DNA of 64,000 nucleotides from Paraspadella gotoi (lineage: Eukaryota; Chaetognatha), in NCBI GenBank assembly GCA_051294375.1, contig CM119266.1, forward strand, positions 11,279,212-11,343,211, read 5' to 3'. The translations under genes and the position numbers were made by a program. Numbering within the stretch: the stretch's first letter is position 1; every line of letters begins with the position of its first letter. The notes beneath the pieces were generated by a model. That model was not told the DNA's origin and made no database searches. It saw only the letters and a program-made list of their open reading frames with translations. Of this stretch, positions 32,263 through 44,126 are shown in pieces.

Positions 32263-33110
32263 CCTTGTTTTCTTTCTTCGTCGCCATTTGTGATTTGGTT
32301 TTTTGCGTTCGATCGAGGTCAGACGCTTTCGAACCGGATTGTTGCAGGTTTTCCTTTTTTTGATCGAAGAGTTTTATTATGTCGGAAAAAATTACTATTT
32401 TACTACTCAAGGTTTTATTTATTAAGGATAGGTTTTTTATTGTTTGGAGATTAAATAAAGTAAAAACGATTATTATTGCTTAAGTTTCCAACCGTTACCC
32501 TTTTATATATCAGAATTAACATTAATGCAACCATTGATTCTCTCTCTTTTNNNNNNNNNNNNNNNNNNNNNNNNNNNNNNNNNNNNNNNNNNNNNNNNNN
32601 NNNNNNNNNNNNNNNNNNNNNNNNNNNNNNNNNNNNNNNNNNNNNNNNNNNNNNNNNNNNNNNNNNNNNNNNNNNNNNNNNNNNNNNNNNNNNNNNNNNN
32701 NNNNNNNNNNNNNNNNNNNNNNNNNNNNNNNNNNNNNNNNNNNNNNNNNNNNNNNNNNNNNNNNNNNNNNNNNNNNNNNNNNNNNNNNNNNNNNNNNNNN
32801 NNNNNNNNNNNNNNNNNNNNACTTAAATAAAGTAAAAACGTTTTTTCTAATTAATTATTGTCTACAGTTTTCCAACCTATTATCTTTATTTGGTATCTCC
32901 TTTTGGATATATCGCAATTGAAATTTAATGCCAACCATTAGTTAGATATTGTCTATTACATCCTCGTTATGCGATTGGCAAGAGTCTGCTCTTATGATCT
33001 ACTCGGGCATTCTCACTCGCCCTACTCTTATTTGCATGGAATTCCTGAAAATATTATGGATAGCCACATTAGGTGCCGTGGGGATATTTCGTTTTTAGCA
33101 TAACTCGATA
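32263..33110. other. AT-rich sequence with gap 32551-32820
   Basis: No gene seen. ATTAAATAAAGTAAAAACG occurs at about 32450 and similar sequence at 32824, on the two sides of the gap. The gap may therefore sit in a tandem repeat or a duplicated edge. Confidence 0.5.
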
Positions 33111-33119
33111 TCTTCCTCT

Positions 33120-33216
33120 CTCTTTTCTCTTTCTTACTCTCTTTACATATTCTTCTTCTCTTCTCTCTTTTCTCTGGTTCTCTCTACTCTCTCTCTCTCT
33201 CTCTCTCTCCTTCTCT

Positions 33217-33250
<34 letters not shown>
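33120..33250. repeat. (CT)n, interrupted
   Basis: CT array with TTCT interruptions. Confidence 0.88.
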
Positions 33251-33252
<2 letters not shown>

Positions 33253-34527
33253 TCTCACCCCCGCTTCTCCCCGCTCTCTTTCTCCGCCCACGTATTCAAA
33301 TGTTTCTATTTTTTGTAAGGCTCTCTTTCGTGCGCGCAACCGAAAATAAGCCAAGGGGTCGGGAGGGAGGCCACGCCCCCTGAACGCTTTCTCATGTTTT
33401 CGTAACTGAGATCAAAATACTGAAGGGCATTTGAAATATTGTTGTTGTGTAGGAACTAATATTATTTCATATTTTGCTTATTCGTTGCAGTTGGCGTCAC
33501 AATAGCCAAAAAGACTCTATTTTTCTTTTTTTCTCTTTTTTCTTTCTTTCTATCTTTCTATTTTTCTTTCTTTCTTTCTTTCTTTCTTAGAAGAATAAGA
33601 GCAGGGAGAGGGGAGGAGATGAAGAGCAAGTAGGCGGTAAATTTCTGAAGCGAGGTGTATCGCAGGCACGGGGGGGGGAGTGGGGTTAAGAGAAGGGAGG
33701 GGGTGGGTGAGAAGGAGAATAGAGGGGTAGGAGAAGAGAGGGCCGAAGAAGGGATGGGAAGAGAGAAGAGGGAGAAGAATTAGAAGAAAAGAAAGAATCG
33801 AGCCCGGGGGAGAATTTGTATCCCGAAAGGACAACCTGATAGGACGTGGCTTTTATGATGCGGAACGACTTTTGGCCGTCAACAAGATTCAATCTCGAAA
33901 TTGTGCTAATCAGTATATCTGCTTTCTTTTCTTTTTCCTCGTGATTTCTTTCTTTTTTTTTTTGTATCTCGTGTTTCCGGGCCTGCGGGGGTTTTTCCCT
34001 CCTTTTTTCTTTTTCTTATTTTTTCTTTTTTTCTTTCACGTTCGTTTTATATTTTCCTTTAAAACTCTCTTCATTCTCCTTATCTTCCTTTTCTCTTTTT
34101 TTCTTTTTAGATCTTATATGATTGTCTTTTTCTTTCTAAATATTTTCTTTTCATAATGACTTTTCTCTTTGTTCTTTTTTCAATTTCTTTCTTTTTCCTA
34201 TTTGTTCTCTTTCTAATTTTTTCTGGTTTTTTTTTTTAAGCTCTTTTCTTATTCCTTGATTTCTCATCTAATCTATCTTACTATTTTTTTCGTTATATAA
34301 AGATTCTTTCATTGTCTCTCTCTCTCGGCAATGTTTTGCCTGTGTATTCTCATAATAATTTTTCAATAACCAAGAGGTGCCAAGAGACCGAATCTAATAT
34401 CTTGATACGACTTATCTTAAATTTTTTTTCTTGATGTTGAACGTAGCTCTTAATAAAGCGTGCATTATAAACACTAGAAAAGTAGATAATTCCATCTCAC
34501 AAGAGCTAATGGCTAAATCCTAGTACT

Positions 34528-34760
34528 AATCTAATCTATCTATCTATCTATCGTATCTATCTATCCTATCTATCATATCTATCAGTAGTTTATATCATAT
34601 CTAAGATAAGATCAATATCATAATCTATCTATCTAACATTAATTTCTATCTATCTATACAATCATATTCTATCTAATCTATCATAATACTATAACTTTCT
34701 ATCATAATTCTAATCTATCTATTCTATCTATCTATCTATTATCTATCTATTATCTATCTA

Positions 34761-34802
<42 letters not shown>

Positions 34803-34895
34803 ACACAACTATCTATCTATATAATCTATCTATCTATCTATCTATCGTACTGTCTTTATTTCTATATAGATCTTTCTATTTATTTATCTATTTAA
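34528..34895. repeat. (TATC)n tetranucleotide array, interrupted
   Basis: Long TATC array directly upstream of the SINE. The equivalent at 37155-37310 is shorter. Confidence 0.9.
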
Positions 34896-35195
34896 GTAGT
34901 AAGCGGGATCATGGCCTAGGTTCACCCCGCCTATAACATGATCTTTCAGTTGTGACCCGGTGGCACATTGAGTAACCAACCATCAGCTCATGATCACTAG
35001 GTACCGCGGTTCAATCCAACAACCCATACCTACCTGCGGGGAAAGAGAGAGGACGGCCGTAAGCCGCCTTGGGGGCGTGGCAAAAACCCTCGTTACTCCA
35101 AGCCCAGGACCCGTTCCATGAGACTGTTGAGAGGGGTTACAGAAAGTTACGGATAGTCATCACTTCTGCCCACTTAGCGCCTTATCCACAATTAT
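34896..35195 (+). mobile_element. tRNA-derived SINE, full-length copy
   Basis: Seen: about 300 bases starting GGCCTAGGTTCACC, with a B-box match GGTTCAATCC at 35008-35017 and an A-box-like GTGGCACATTGAG about 45 bases upstream. Then comes a core with GACGGCCGTAAGCCGCC and GGGGGCGTGGC, ending CTTAGCGCCTTATCCACAATT. Known: internal A and B boxes are the Pol III promoter of tRNA-derived SINEs. A second copy is at 37335-37630, probably an assembly duplicate, and a deleted one at 9318. Autonomous partner not seen. Confidence 0.65.
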
Positions 35196-35649
35196 CTATC
35201 TACTAATCTGTCCATCTCTTACTACTAAAGTCTCTTTTTTTCTTTCTCAGTCGATATCCCATATCTCTTTCCTTCCCTCATCTCTCCTCCATCCCCACCA
35301 ATCTCCACAGCTCCCCCCCCCCAACTCCCCCCTTCTTCTCCGTTGTCTTCCTTCGTTTGACCTCTCCGATCGAATAGGCGCCACAAGCGGCAAGACGCGA
35401 CGCGAGAAACAGAAGAACGCCAATTTATCTTTCGCGCCCCCCCACCTCTCCTCTCTTCCTAGCCTCAACCATAGCCCCCTCTTAGGCGTAATGTGGCGAG
35501 CGCGGCGCGTTATCGACGGAGCACTTATTGCGACATTTACGGCTGTACATTAGTTTCTTCTGAGCGGGCATTAGAGAACTGCGGCATTCACGCAGAAATT
35601 TTGCGCATTAGGATTACTGGAGCCACCAATCATGGGGTTTTCTGAATGT

Positions 35650-36262
35650 GCCATATGGCAATAAAACTTACAAACCGTCACTAATAGTTTTAAGATATGT
35701 ATTAATAAAAAACTTTAACTAACTTTTGAACTATACTATACTTTCAATAACTTATAATTAATTTCTCACTTATAATACTAGGATAATATCTTCACGCATT
35801 AAACAAATTACAACATGTGTAAAATCATGTTATTAGGGGACAATAAAGTTAAACATGAAAAAACTCGTAGATTTAACTCTTATATTTAATTTAATTTAAA
35901 AGTTATGTAAACTGGCTGATTTTCAAACAGTTTTAAAAAAATGTCCTTATTAAACAGTAATATACGCGGCATGTATATTTGGTTGTTTGGCTTGGTCACC
36001 CTCAGGGTCCTATAATCGGAACAATCGGCATGTCGGGGTTAAACCCATTATCCACGAATTCACGAGACTCTCCGGAACCATAAATATTTCGCAGGACGAA
36101 AATAGAGGTGCGACTGGAGGTATTTAAGTCGTGCATGGGCACTAAAACAAATCGTAAAGTCAAATTAGGTGAAAAAAAGATAATTACAATGAAGAAGAAG
36201 AAGATAAAAGAAGAAAGAAAGAAGAATAATAGAGAAAGATATAGAAGAGAAAGAAGAAGAAC
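35650..36262. other. AT-rich, no gene seen
   Basis: Stops in all frames. Ends in an AAG-rich tract at the 25-N gap. Confidence 0.45.
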
Positions 36263-36287
36263 NNNNNNNNNNNNNNNNNNNNNNNNN
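36263..36287. other. assembly gap, exactly 25 N
   Basis: Fixed-size gap between block D copies. Confidence 0.99.
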
Positions 36288-36640
36288 AACTGTTATTCAA
36301 AGGTGTTGCGCCGCATTACTCTCCCTTATTTTTACTTTACATCCCATGAAATATGATACGCTTGTGAATATTCACATCTTTTATTCTTATATTTATAGAT
36401 TTTTTTTTAAAAAAACAAAAGCGGGCGCTCGTAAGTTGCTTAAATTTGAGGTTTTCTTTAAATGGCAACGAAATATAGACAAGTTATAAAGAGTTTTCAA
36501 CGTAAGTGGAACAGACCGACAGACAGACCAAAAAAGACCGACCGACAGACCGGACAGGAGCGACGCAAGTGACTTTATACGGCTGCTTCCGCGAAGTATT
36601 CGCTACAAAAACAAAACTGCTGGAATTAAAGAAGGAAAAC
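36288..36640 (+). repeat. dispersed repeat family, copy 2
   Basis: Same landmarks as 5160-5540: GTTGCGCCGCA near the left end, GAGGTTTT, an ACAGACCGACAGACAG array, then GCGACGCAAG and a GCTGC-rich end. Confidence 0.5.
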
Positions 36641-36724
36641 AATGTATGATTGCAGGAATTAAATTAAAAAAAAGAGAGCGAGTTGCTGAATTAAAAAAGC
36701 GAGAAAGAAAAAGACGGAAGAAGC

Positions 36725-38000
36725 AGAACTGGAAGCAAAAATGGGGAAATTTCTGAGCGAGATCCAGCGGGGGGCAGTGGGGTTGAGAAGGGGGTGGGTG
36801 AGAATAGGTAGGGCGGAGGTGGGGGGGGAATCCGAAAAGTGCTTATTATAAGCGGAGACTTTGGCGGTCAAGATTCAATCTCGAAATTTCTAGATTTTTT
36901 CTCTTTCTTTCTTTCTCGTTTCTTTCTTTTTTTCCGTTTTCCCTTCATTTTTTCTTCGCTTCTTTCTTTCTTTTTATTCCATTGTCTTCTTCTTTTTGCG
37001 TTCAATTTCTTTGTCTTCTCCAAACGTTTTTGTGTATTTAATTTCTTTCCAAGGGTGCCCGAATCTAATTCTTATCTTTCTAATATTTTTTTCTGTGTTG
37101 TACGTACGCCCTTATTACGTCATTTATCAAGTAAATTATCCCATCTCTCTAATCTGATCTATCTATCTATCTATCTATCTATATCTATCTATCTATCTAT
37201 CTATCTTCTATTCTATTATCTATCTATCTATCTTTATTATCTATCATTACTATCGTATCTAGTCTAATCCTTCATTCTATCTATCTATCTGTCTTTATTT
37301 CTATATATCTTTCTATTTATGTTATCTATTTAAGTAAGTCGGGCATTGCCTAGGTTTCACCGCCTATAAACATGGACTCTTTTCAGGTTGTGACACCGGT
37401 GGGCACATTGAGTAACCATTCAGCTCATTGATCACTAGTACCCGCGTTCCAATCCAACCCAGGTACCTACCTGCCGGGAAAGAGAGGACGGCCGTAAGCC
37501 GCCTGGGGGCGTGGCAAAACCCTCAACCTTAATTCAAGCCCAGGACCCTTCCACATGACTGTTAGAGTGGGTTACCAAGAAAGTTACCGATAGTCATCTT
37601 CTGCCCACTTAGCGCCCTTATCACATCAATCTATTCTATCATCTGTCCATCTCTTACTACTAAAGTCTCTTTTTTTTCTCTCCAGTCATCCCATATCTCC
37701 TTCCTTCCCTCCATCTACTCCTCCATCCCCCTACCAATCTCCCACTCCCCCCCCAACTCCCCCCTTCTTCTCCGTTCGTTCTTCCTTCAGTTTTGACCTC
37801 TCCGATCGCATAGGCGCCAAGCGGGCAGAACGCGACGCGCGAAACCAGAAAGAACGCCAATTTCTTCGCCCCGCCCCCTCCCCTCTCTTCCCTAGCCTCA
37901 ACCTAGCCCCCTCTTAAGGCGTAATGGGCGGCGCGGCGCGTTATCGACGGAGCCTTTTGCGACATTCTATCCCAGGCTTGTTACTTAGTTTCCTGTCTCC
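36725..38000. repeat. block D, copy 2
   Basis: Shorter version of 33600-35640, in the same order and orientation. Confidence 0.85.
37335..37630 (+). mobile_element. tRNA-derived SINE, second copy (probably duplicate of 34896)
   Basis: Same element with scattered single-base differences. The B box is altered (GCGTTCCAATCC). It sits after the same TATC array, so it is the block D duplicate and not an independent insertion. Confidence 0.6.
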
Positions 38001-38646
38001 CCAGCATATTAAGCGGAGACACATGCCCTTTAGACATTAAGAGACCATCTTTATTATCGCCCATTTTCTCAGGCCCATGTTACTTGAATGCGCATCGGCC
38101 CTTTGGTATTTTCTAATGTTAGACACGTCTCGGCCATTAATAACTCTACTCTTCCTTAATCCTCGTCATGTTTTTAAGATGTGGAAAAAAAAACTCTTCG
38201 TACTTTTATTAGCAACTCTCCTCATCTCTCTCTAATAAGCCCTTATACTCTTTCCCACTTCGATTATAGCACTTCCCCTTTTACTATCTATAATAATCCC
38301 AATTTTACTCCATTTACTGGATAATCTCTCACCACAAGTTATTAGCTCGCTGATCCTCACTATTATTTTATAATAAGCTCAGGTATCTACTCTCTCTTCA
38401 TGGTTCTTTACTTAATTCCAGTACATAAATCTCTTATAATATCCATTTGTTCCTTAGATATTCTTTGACGTGACGTTATAAATTCAATTCATTCAGTCAA
38501 AAGGTAATAAATATTAATATTACTAAATTTGATCAAAATTTTGTTTTATTTTCCTACCTTCCTCCTTCCTTCCTCCCTTCTTAATATCGTTTCTCCCCCT
38601 TTTCCCATTTTTTCTGGCCTCTTATATTCTCATTCTTTTCCTTTTT

Positions 38647-38650
<4 letters not shown>
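38000..38650. other. unassigned, AT-rich
   Basis: No supported gene. Confidence 0.4.
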
Positions 38651-38654
<4 letters not shown>

Positions 38655-38701
<47 letters not shown>

Positions 38702-38702
38702 G
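38655..38702. repeat. (CT)n microsatellite
   Basis: CT array of about 24 units. Confidence 0.92.
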
Positions 38703-38901
38703 GCGACCAACAAAGTTTCATTAAGAGCTGACACATCTTCTCTAAACGTACTCGGCTTGGTTCCAGATTTGATTGTTTCTATTCAGAAAAATTATAGAGC
38801 GCCATCTCTCGGGAGTTTGTCATCATCATTGCTGCGGATTTTAAGTCCGATAATCTCCAGGCAAAGTTTGCTCTTTTCTGATCACCCCCCAGCAGGAAAA
38901 A
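38703..38901 (+). CDS. possible coding stretch after a CT array
   Basis: Seen: after the CT array (a natural polypyrimidine tract) the plus frame is open with KVSLRADTSSLNVLGLV, then IVSIQKNYRAPSLGS, to a stop just past 38910. The minus strand is also open. AG candidates are poor. Low-confidence exon. Confidence 0.2.
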
Positions 38902-38902
38902 A

Positions 38903-38983
38903 ATGGCGGTAGAGAGACCGATGAACACGATTAGCGAGTGGATTTCGATTCGAGTTGAAGACAAGGAGAAAATTTACGAATGA
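38903..38983 (+). CDS. 27-codon ATG frame in strong start context
   Basis: Seen: AAAAAAATGGCGG start; reads MAVERPMNTISEWIS, then IRVEDKEKIYE, and stops. Too short to judge. It could be a microprotein, an upstream ORF or chance. Confidence 0.18.
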   Translation: MAVERPMNTISEWISIRVEDKEKIYE

Positions 38984-39911
38984 GAAGCGAGAAAGAAAAG
39001 ATAAGTTAAAAAGAAAAAAATGTTAAAAAAAGATAAGAACGAGCGGCCAGAGGATTTGGAGGCCAATGAGAAATGAGGCAAGGGGTAATGAAGTCCAGAG
39101 ATTTATGGGAGGAAAAAAAAACCCCAAAAATAGTGGTTTTTTCCCCCTAAGCGTATGAGAAGGTGGGCTTAGAGTGGTTTATAGGGGGAAAATGTGAGGA
39201 GAGGTGGAGAACGAGAAGGAAAACCATTTTGTTTCTTCGTTCTCCGCCGGTGCGAAAAAAAAACGGGCGCGAATGGATCTGGCAGAGATTTAGAAAGGAG
39301 AAGAGAGAGAGAGAAGAGAGTAAATTTCTTAATTTTGGGGAGATTCCCTCTGAGACCATCAGGTATTAAATGATATTTGTTGAAATTATTTGAAATGGTA
39401 ATTAATTTTTAAGCTTTTGTGCTTTGAAGCTGTGTTGCTGAGTCTCGGCTCTGCTGCTACTGTTTCTACTGTTGCTGCATCTCGATGCTACGGTGTCTGC
39501 TGCGTATCGGCCTCTATGCTGCTGCTTATTTTGGTTTCTGTCATTTCTGATGCACGTTTTTCAATGATATATTGGATATTGAGATACTTAATTAAAGTAT
39601 ATTTATTCTATTTTATCTTGGATATATGGATTGAAGAGATTCCGTGTTGAGGGTTATCTCGCAAGTTTCAAGATGAGAGAGCAATTGTGTGAAAGCGCAG
39701 TTGCTTATCTCGTCTTAATAAGTATAGAACGATTCAATTCATATATCAAAGATAAAATAGAAATAGAATAATTTAGTTAATGATTACAAGTAGATCCAAT
39801 GATATGACAGGATGAGGACGATGGAGACAGATCAGGAAGAGATGGACGAGTAGACCAAAAAATAGCGAGAGAGAGAGAGAGAGAGTCTGGATTCGAGGTC
39901 GCGCCACCGGT

Positions 39912-39954
39912 GGAGGTCACGTGTTGCCCGATCCGAAGTCACGTGACAAACACG
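39912..39954. promoter_or_regulatory. pair of GTCACGTG E-boxes
   Basis: GGTCACGTGTTG and AAGTCACGTGAC lie about 25 bases apart. A similar close pair (ATCACGTGGTC, GGTCACGTGGTC) is at 12345-12376. Known: TCACGTG is bound by bHLH-Zip factors (MITF/TFE/USF type). Inference only. Confidence 0.25.
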
Positions 39955-40360
39955 GAGGTCGTCAATAGAGATTACACCTCAAACTTCGGCGAGACATGAC
40001 ACTTTTTTTGTTCGTTACGAGAGTGACTGTAAATTCGCTGACGCCGACGATGAATAAGTCATCTTTATTGTTAATTTATTATTCATTATTATTTTTGTTT
40101 ATTAAAGAAGAACCAGCATCCATATATATTCGTATTTTTTAGTCCAATCGTTGTTTTCCCTTTGGCGTTTAAGTGTCACTCTATCTCTATCTGATTCCCT
40201 TCCCCATTCTCTTCTTCCTTCGTCAAGTGTTTACCTGGTGATTGCCAAAAACTCACCTCAAACTCACCTCAAACTCACCTCAAACTCACCCTTCCCCAAT
40301 CCCAATCTTCTTCTCACTTCCTTCTCTTGACGCGGGAAACGAAATTTCGTATTCGGTCTC

Positions 40361-40364
<4 letters not shown>

Positions 40365-40406
<42 letters not shown>

Positions 40407-40549
40407 TCGACTTTGTTTTCTTAATGGTGTTTAAATGTCGCGAGAGGAACGAATTTCTTCCGGCGAAAAATCTTTTCGGAGAAGAAATCCGGAGATCTTT
40501 TCCCATAAAAAAGAAAGAGAGAAAGAGAAAAAAATAGTGAGATAGAGAT

Positions 40550-40590
<41 letters not shown>

Positions 40591-40610
40591 GAGTGAGAGA
40601 GAGAGAGAAT
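40365..40610. repeat. (CT)n (40365-40403) and (GA)n (40550-40608), facing arms
   Basis: Two complementary dinucleotide arrays about 150 bases apart, separated by sequence containing GGCGAAAAATC. Could form a hairpin. No gene. Confidence 0.8.
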
Positions 40611-40935
40611 TCGTAAAGGGGATTTCCGTCTTCCACTCTCACCGGGATTTCTCATTTTGAATACGATTCGCTTTTTATACTACGCCGCGGTTTGCTTCGT
40701 TTAAATTTTTATTGTTTTTCTTTTTACAGTATAATATTTTTTTAGCGCATCACTTGCTATCCTGAGTGTACGTGAATAGCACACTCGGTAAGTTCTGTGC
40801 CTTGTTTAAGCTTTCTTTATTTTTTTAGGCTTGTCTTGTTTCGTTGAAGAGTTTCCTATTCGATCTTAAATCACATCATGACGTCATAAGGATTCAGAAA
40901 CTCTGAAACCCTAAATCGTCTTCGAGATGCTATAT

Positions 40936-40964
40936 NNNNNNNNNNNNNNNNNNNNNNNNNNNNN
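40936..40964. other. assembly gap (29 N)
   Basis: Run of N. Confidence 0.99.
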
Positions 40965-41039
40965 GCTATTTAGATAAAAGAAAGAGAGAAGCAGGGATGG
41001 GATTGAGGATGGGAATGGGTTGAAAGGAACGAGGACGAG

Positions 41040-41132
41040 AGAGAGAGATGAGCAGAGAGAGAGCAGGAGAGAGAGAGTGAGAGGGAGAAGAGAGAGAGAG
41101 AGAGAGAGGAGGAGAGATGAAGAGAGAGAGAA
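41040..41132. repeat. (GA)n, interrupted
   Basis: GA-rich array. Confidence 0.85.
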
Positions 41133-41395
41133 TCCTTAGAGGTGTTGTGATGAAACAGGTGTGAAGTTCCGATAACTTAGATGGTCAGGACCGAGAATAA
41201 ATAAAGATACAGTCGACCTTTATTTCGCCAAAGAAATAATAAAAAAAAATATTACTTTTGTAAATGAATTACGTATGTCCTGGATACCTAAGACATCTGG
41301 CTTATATATGTTTTGTTTAGACAAATTTTATATATTTTACCGCGATTAGATTTTGGGGTTAGCCATATGTATTATATTGAGAATTACATTAAAGA

Positions 41396-41429
41396 TAGAT
41401 GCTCCCTCTATTTCCATAAGACAACACTA
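41396..41429 (-). repeat. 34-base core shared with 24418-24452
   Basis: Reverse complement of the block C copy 1 insertion core. Surrounded by AT-rich sequence (41260-41640) that may be the rest of the element. Confidence 0.5.
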
Positions 41430-41652
41430 ACATCCCTCTACCCATTACATTATAAAAAAAATATACTTCATATAAAGAATATAATTAAATTTAATATATA
41501 GTGAAATAAATTAAATTTTTAATTTTATAAAAAAATTCATAGTCTAACATAGTAAAACCAGTAATCTTGCAATTTTTCATTAATAACAACGAAATTTGAA
41601 AAAAAAAAACCATAAAAAGAAAACGATTTCAAAAACAATTAATGTAAATCCG

Positions 41653-41886
41653 TCACCGTTCCCGCTCCCTCCTGGTCTCAGCCATTGTTTTGCACGAACC
41701 ACGTTCGACTTCCGATATTAGGAAAAAGAAAGAAAAGAAAATAACATTTGAGCAAATCTGAGATATTTTCTCATATCTCTTTTCCTTTTTGTTCTTTTTG
41801 TTTCCTTTTTTATTCTTTCTTTGTCTCCCCGTGTCTAATATTGTCTCGGCGAGTGGCGCCCTTGAGGAAAGAATAGAAGATGACAT
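41653..41886 (-). CDS. 77-codon ATG frame, minus strand
   Basis: Seen: ATG at 41884-41886; begins MSSSILSSRAPLAETILD, then a long Lys/Asn run and a hydrophobic segment. The plus strand is open too (NIVSASGALEERIEDD). No strong splice border. The low-complexity Lys run argues against a real protein beyond the first 20 residues. Confidence 0.2.
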   Translation of the reverse strand: MSSSILSSRAPLAETILDTGRQRKNKKGNKKNKKEKRYEKISQICSNVIFFSFFFLISEVERGSCKTMAETRRERER

Positions 41887-42599
41887 CCGGGGGAGGGGGG
41901 AGAGACACAGGGCGTGGGCGTGGCCGGGTATTGTTGGCGCCTTCCCTCCGATCCCCCGGTGGGGGAGACCCTGGCCGCGCCCCCCAGGGGTTGAAACGAA
42001 AACTTGTCGATGATTCTATGAAAAAATTCGCGCGGATGCCGATATGAGGTTATATCGGGAAATAATATATCGAATATTTGCGTGCGTTAGCGTGCGTACG
42101 TGCGTATTGCGTGCGTGTGCCAAACTAAAAAAGGATGTTACAGTTAAAAACAAGAGAGAGAAAAACGGAAACAATAAACGAATTGGTTTATAAATTTTTT
42201 TTAATGTTTCTTCTTTAGTTTCTTTTTTTCTTTTGTTTTGTTACGCTTTTTCGTCCCATGTCATCTTGACAGAAAAACGATACAAAAAGCTAGAAAAAAA
42301 ACAAACGGAACAAAAGAAGGGGGCGGGGGGGCGACATTTCTAAAAAGACTCTCTTTTTTAAAGGCTTAGATATAAAAAAAAAAGGAAAATCGAAATGCGT
42401 AAAAAACGGTCAGAATTCAAAAGCTTGACAAAGGAAAGAAAGAAAAAAAAAAGCCGCTTTGTTGCTTTGTTGTTTTGTTCGTTTTTCGTTTCGTCTTTGT
42501 TAACGTCAAACGAACATTTACGGGAATACAAAGGAAGCGATCATTTATATCATTGTAAACAAACTGAAAACAAACCGTGAAAAATTTCTCGTGCGAAAA

Positions 42600-42800
42600 A
42601 AACAGTCGCGGTTGACAACTGCCCCTCCATTCCCTTCGTCCTACCCGCTCCTTCCCTTCCCTTGCCCCCCTTCCCTGCCCTTCACGCGCCTCGCATTCTC
42701 CTTCCTTCCGTTCCCTCCTCTTCCTCCCCTTCCCCTTCCTACCCTCCTTTCTCCTTCCCCTCTCTACCCCTCCCCTTTCTCCTTCCCCGAAAAATTTCAT
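42600..42800. repeat. pyrimidine tract (CCCTTCC-type)
   Basis: C/T-only stretch with loose CCTTCC periodicity. No gene. Confidence 0.7.
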
Positions 42801-42904
42801 ACCTTTGCCGCGCGAGCGAGTCTCGATAAAAGGCCCCCTTGTTTCAAAAATTACTAAATATAGAAAAGAAGCGATTTATATTCACTATAAACCGGGAGGG
42901 AAGG

Positions 42905-43444
42905 NNNNNNNNNNNNNNNNNNNNNNNNNNNNNNNNNNNNNNNNNNNNNNNNNNNNNNNNNNNNNNNNNNNNNNNNNNNNNNNNNNNNNNNNNNNNNNNN
43001 NNNNNNNNNNNNNNNNNNNNNNNNNNNNNNNNNNNNNNNNNNNNNNNNNNNNNNNNNNNNNNNNNNNNNNNNNNNNNNNNNNNNNNNNNNNNNNNNNNNN
43101 NNNNNNNNNNNNNNNNNNNNNNNNNNNNNNNNNNNNNNNNNNNNNNNNNNNNNNNNNNNNNNNNNNNNNNNNNNNNNNNNNNNNNNNNNNNNNNNNNNNN
43201 NNNNNNNNNNNNNNNNNNNNNNNNNNNNNNNNNNNNNNNNNNNNNNNNNNNNNNNNNNNNNNNNNNNNNNNNNNNNNNNNNNNNNNNNNNNNNNNNNNNN
43301 NNNNNNNNNNNNNNNNNNNNNNNNNNNNNNNNNNNNNNNNNNNNNNNNNNNNNNNNNNNNNNNNNNNNNNNNNNNNNNNNNNNNNNNNNNNNNNNNNNNN
43401 NNNNNNNNNNNNNNNNNNNNNNNNNNNNNNNNNNNNNNNNNNNN
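42905..43444. other. assembly gap (540 N)
   Basis: Run of N. Confidence 0.99.
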
Positions 43445-43895
43445 TGATGAATCCCGCCAAATTTTCCTGTTTATTTTCTTTTTTCTTGGTGATTTTTCTC
43501 TTTGACTCAAACGATTTTAGCGTAGGAGTTTCACCACTCACGCTGTGAAGAATCTCGGTCGTTAAAAGTGAAGCGATGACGAGTGAGTCTTGGCTTCACG
43601 AACGGGATCACGGGGTCATAGCGAGGGGAAGTGTGAATTGGCGGAAGAAAACGGATTGAATCTTGATAAATTTTGTTTAAAGATGTTCACATGGAATTAA
43701 ATAGAGAGTATGTGAAAGGAATACTTAACTAAGTAAGGGTTTTGTATTTGAAGAAAAAAAGCGTAGAGCAGTTGTTTTATACATATTCAGTACATCGCTC
43801 CGATTTGACAAGTGAATGTTTAAAGACGGTTAATAATAAACAACCTGTGAAGTTTAAAACGTTAACGATGGCTCATCGGTGATAAAAGTAATTAT

Positions 43896-44126
43896 TTAAA
43901 AAAATATATTATCAGCAAAGATGGCGTAAAAATGTGAGCTTCTTAGAGTGAGTGGGGGAAGATAGTGAGGTTTCGTATCGATAAGAAGAGACGCGTGGCC
44001 GCGTGGGGGCGGCATGAAACCGCGTCCGTTAATGAAGAGGGCGTCTTGAGTCGGCTCCAGGAGACGAGAGCGGGTTAAATCGGGTTGATCGCAGCCGCTG
44101 TCGCTGCTGCCGCTGCTGACAGTCGT
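43896..44126 (-). CDS. candidate 3' exon, minus strand, unknown protein
   Basis: Seen: frame open on the minus strand from the gap (44127) to a stop at 43896-43898. It reads SSGSSDSGCDQPDLTRSR, then LLEPTQDALFINGRGFMPPP, then HASLLIDTKPHYLPP. Codons end mostly in C/T as in coding DNA, and the other frames over 43900-44050 carry stops. The 5' border is lost in the gap. Inference: last coding exon of a minus-strand gene whose upstream exons lie to the right. Confidence 0.42.
   Translation of the reverse strand, partial: TTVSSGSSDSGCDQPDLTRSRLLEPTQDALFINGRGFMPPPRGHASLLIDTKPHYLPPLTLRSSHFYAIFADNIFF

Larger units (their letters stand above)
33600..35640. repeat. block D, copy 1
   Basis: Ordered landmarks shared with 36725-38000: GGGGTGGGTGAGAA, AGATTCAATCTCGAAATT, TTTC runs, TATC array, the SINE, TTACTACTAAAGTCTC, the GGCGCCA-AAGCGG stretch and GCGGCGCGTTATCGACGGAG. 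This copy is longer. Confidence 0.85.

Noticed and set aside
35000-35020. A functional tRNA gene
   Set aside because: B box is present, but no acceptor-stem pairing or anticodon arm could be drawn. It is the SINE head.
34896-37630. Two independent insertions of the same SINE
   Set aside because: Both lie in block D with identical flanks (TATC array, CTACTAAAGTCTC), so they are one insertion seen twice.
42805-43548. Open frames of 200-247 codons across the gap
   Set aside because: Almost entirely N; flanks are not coding-like.
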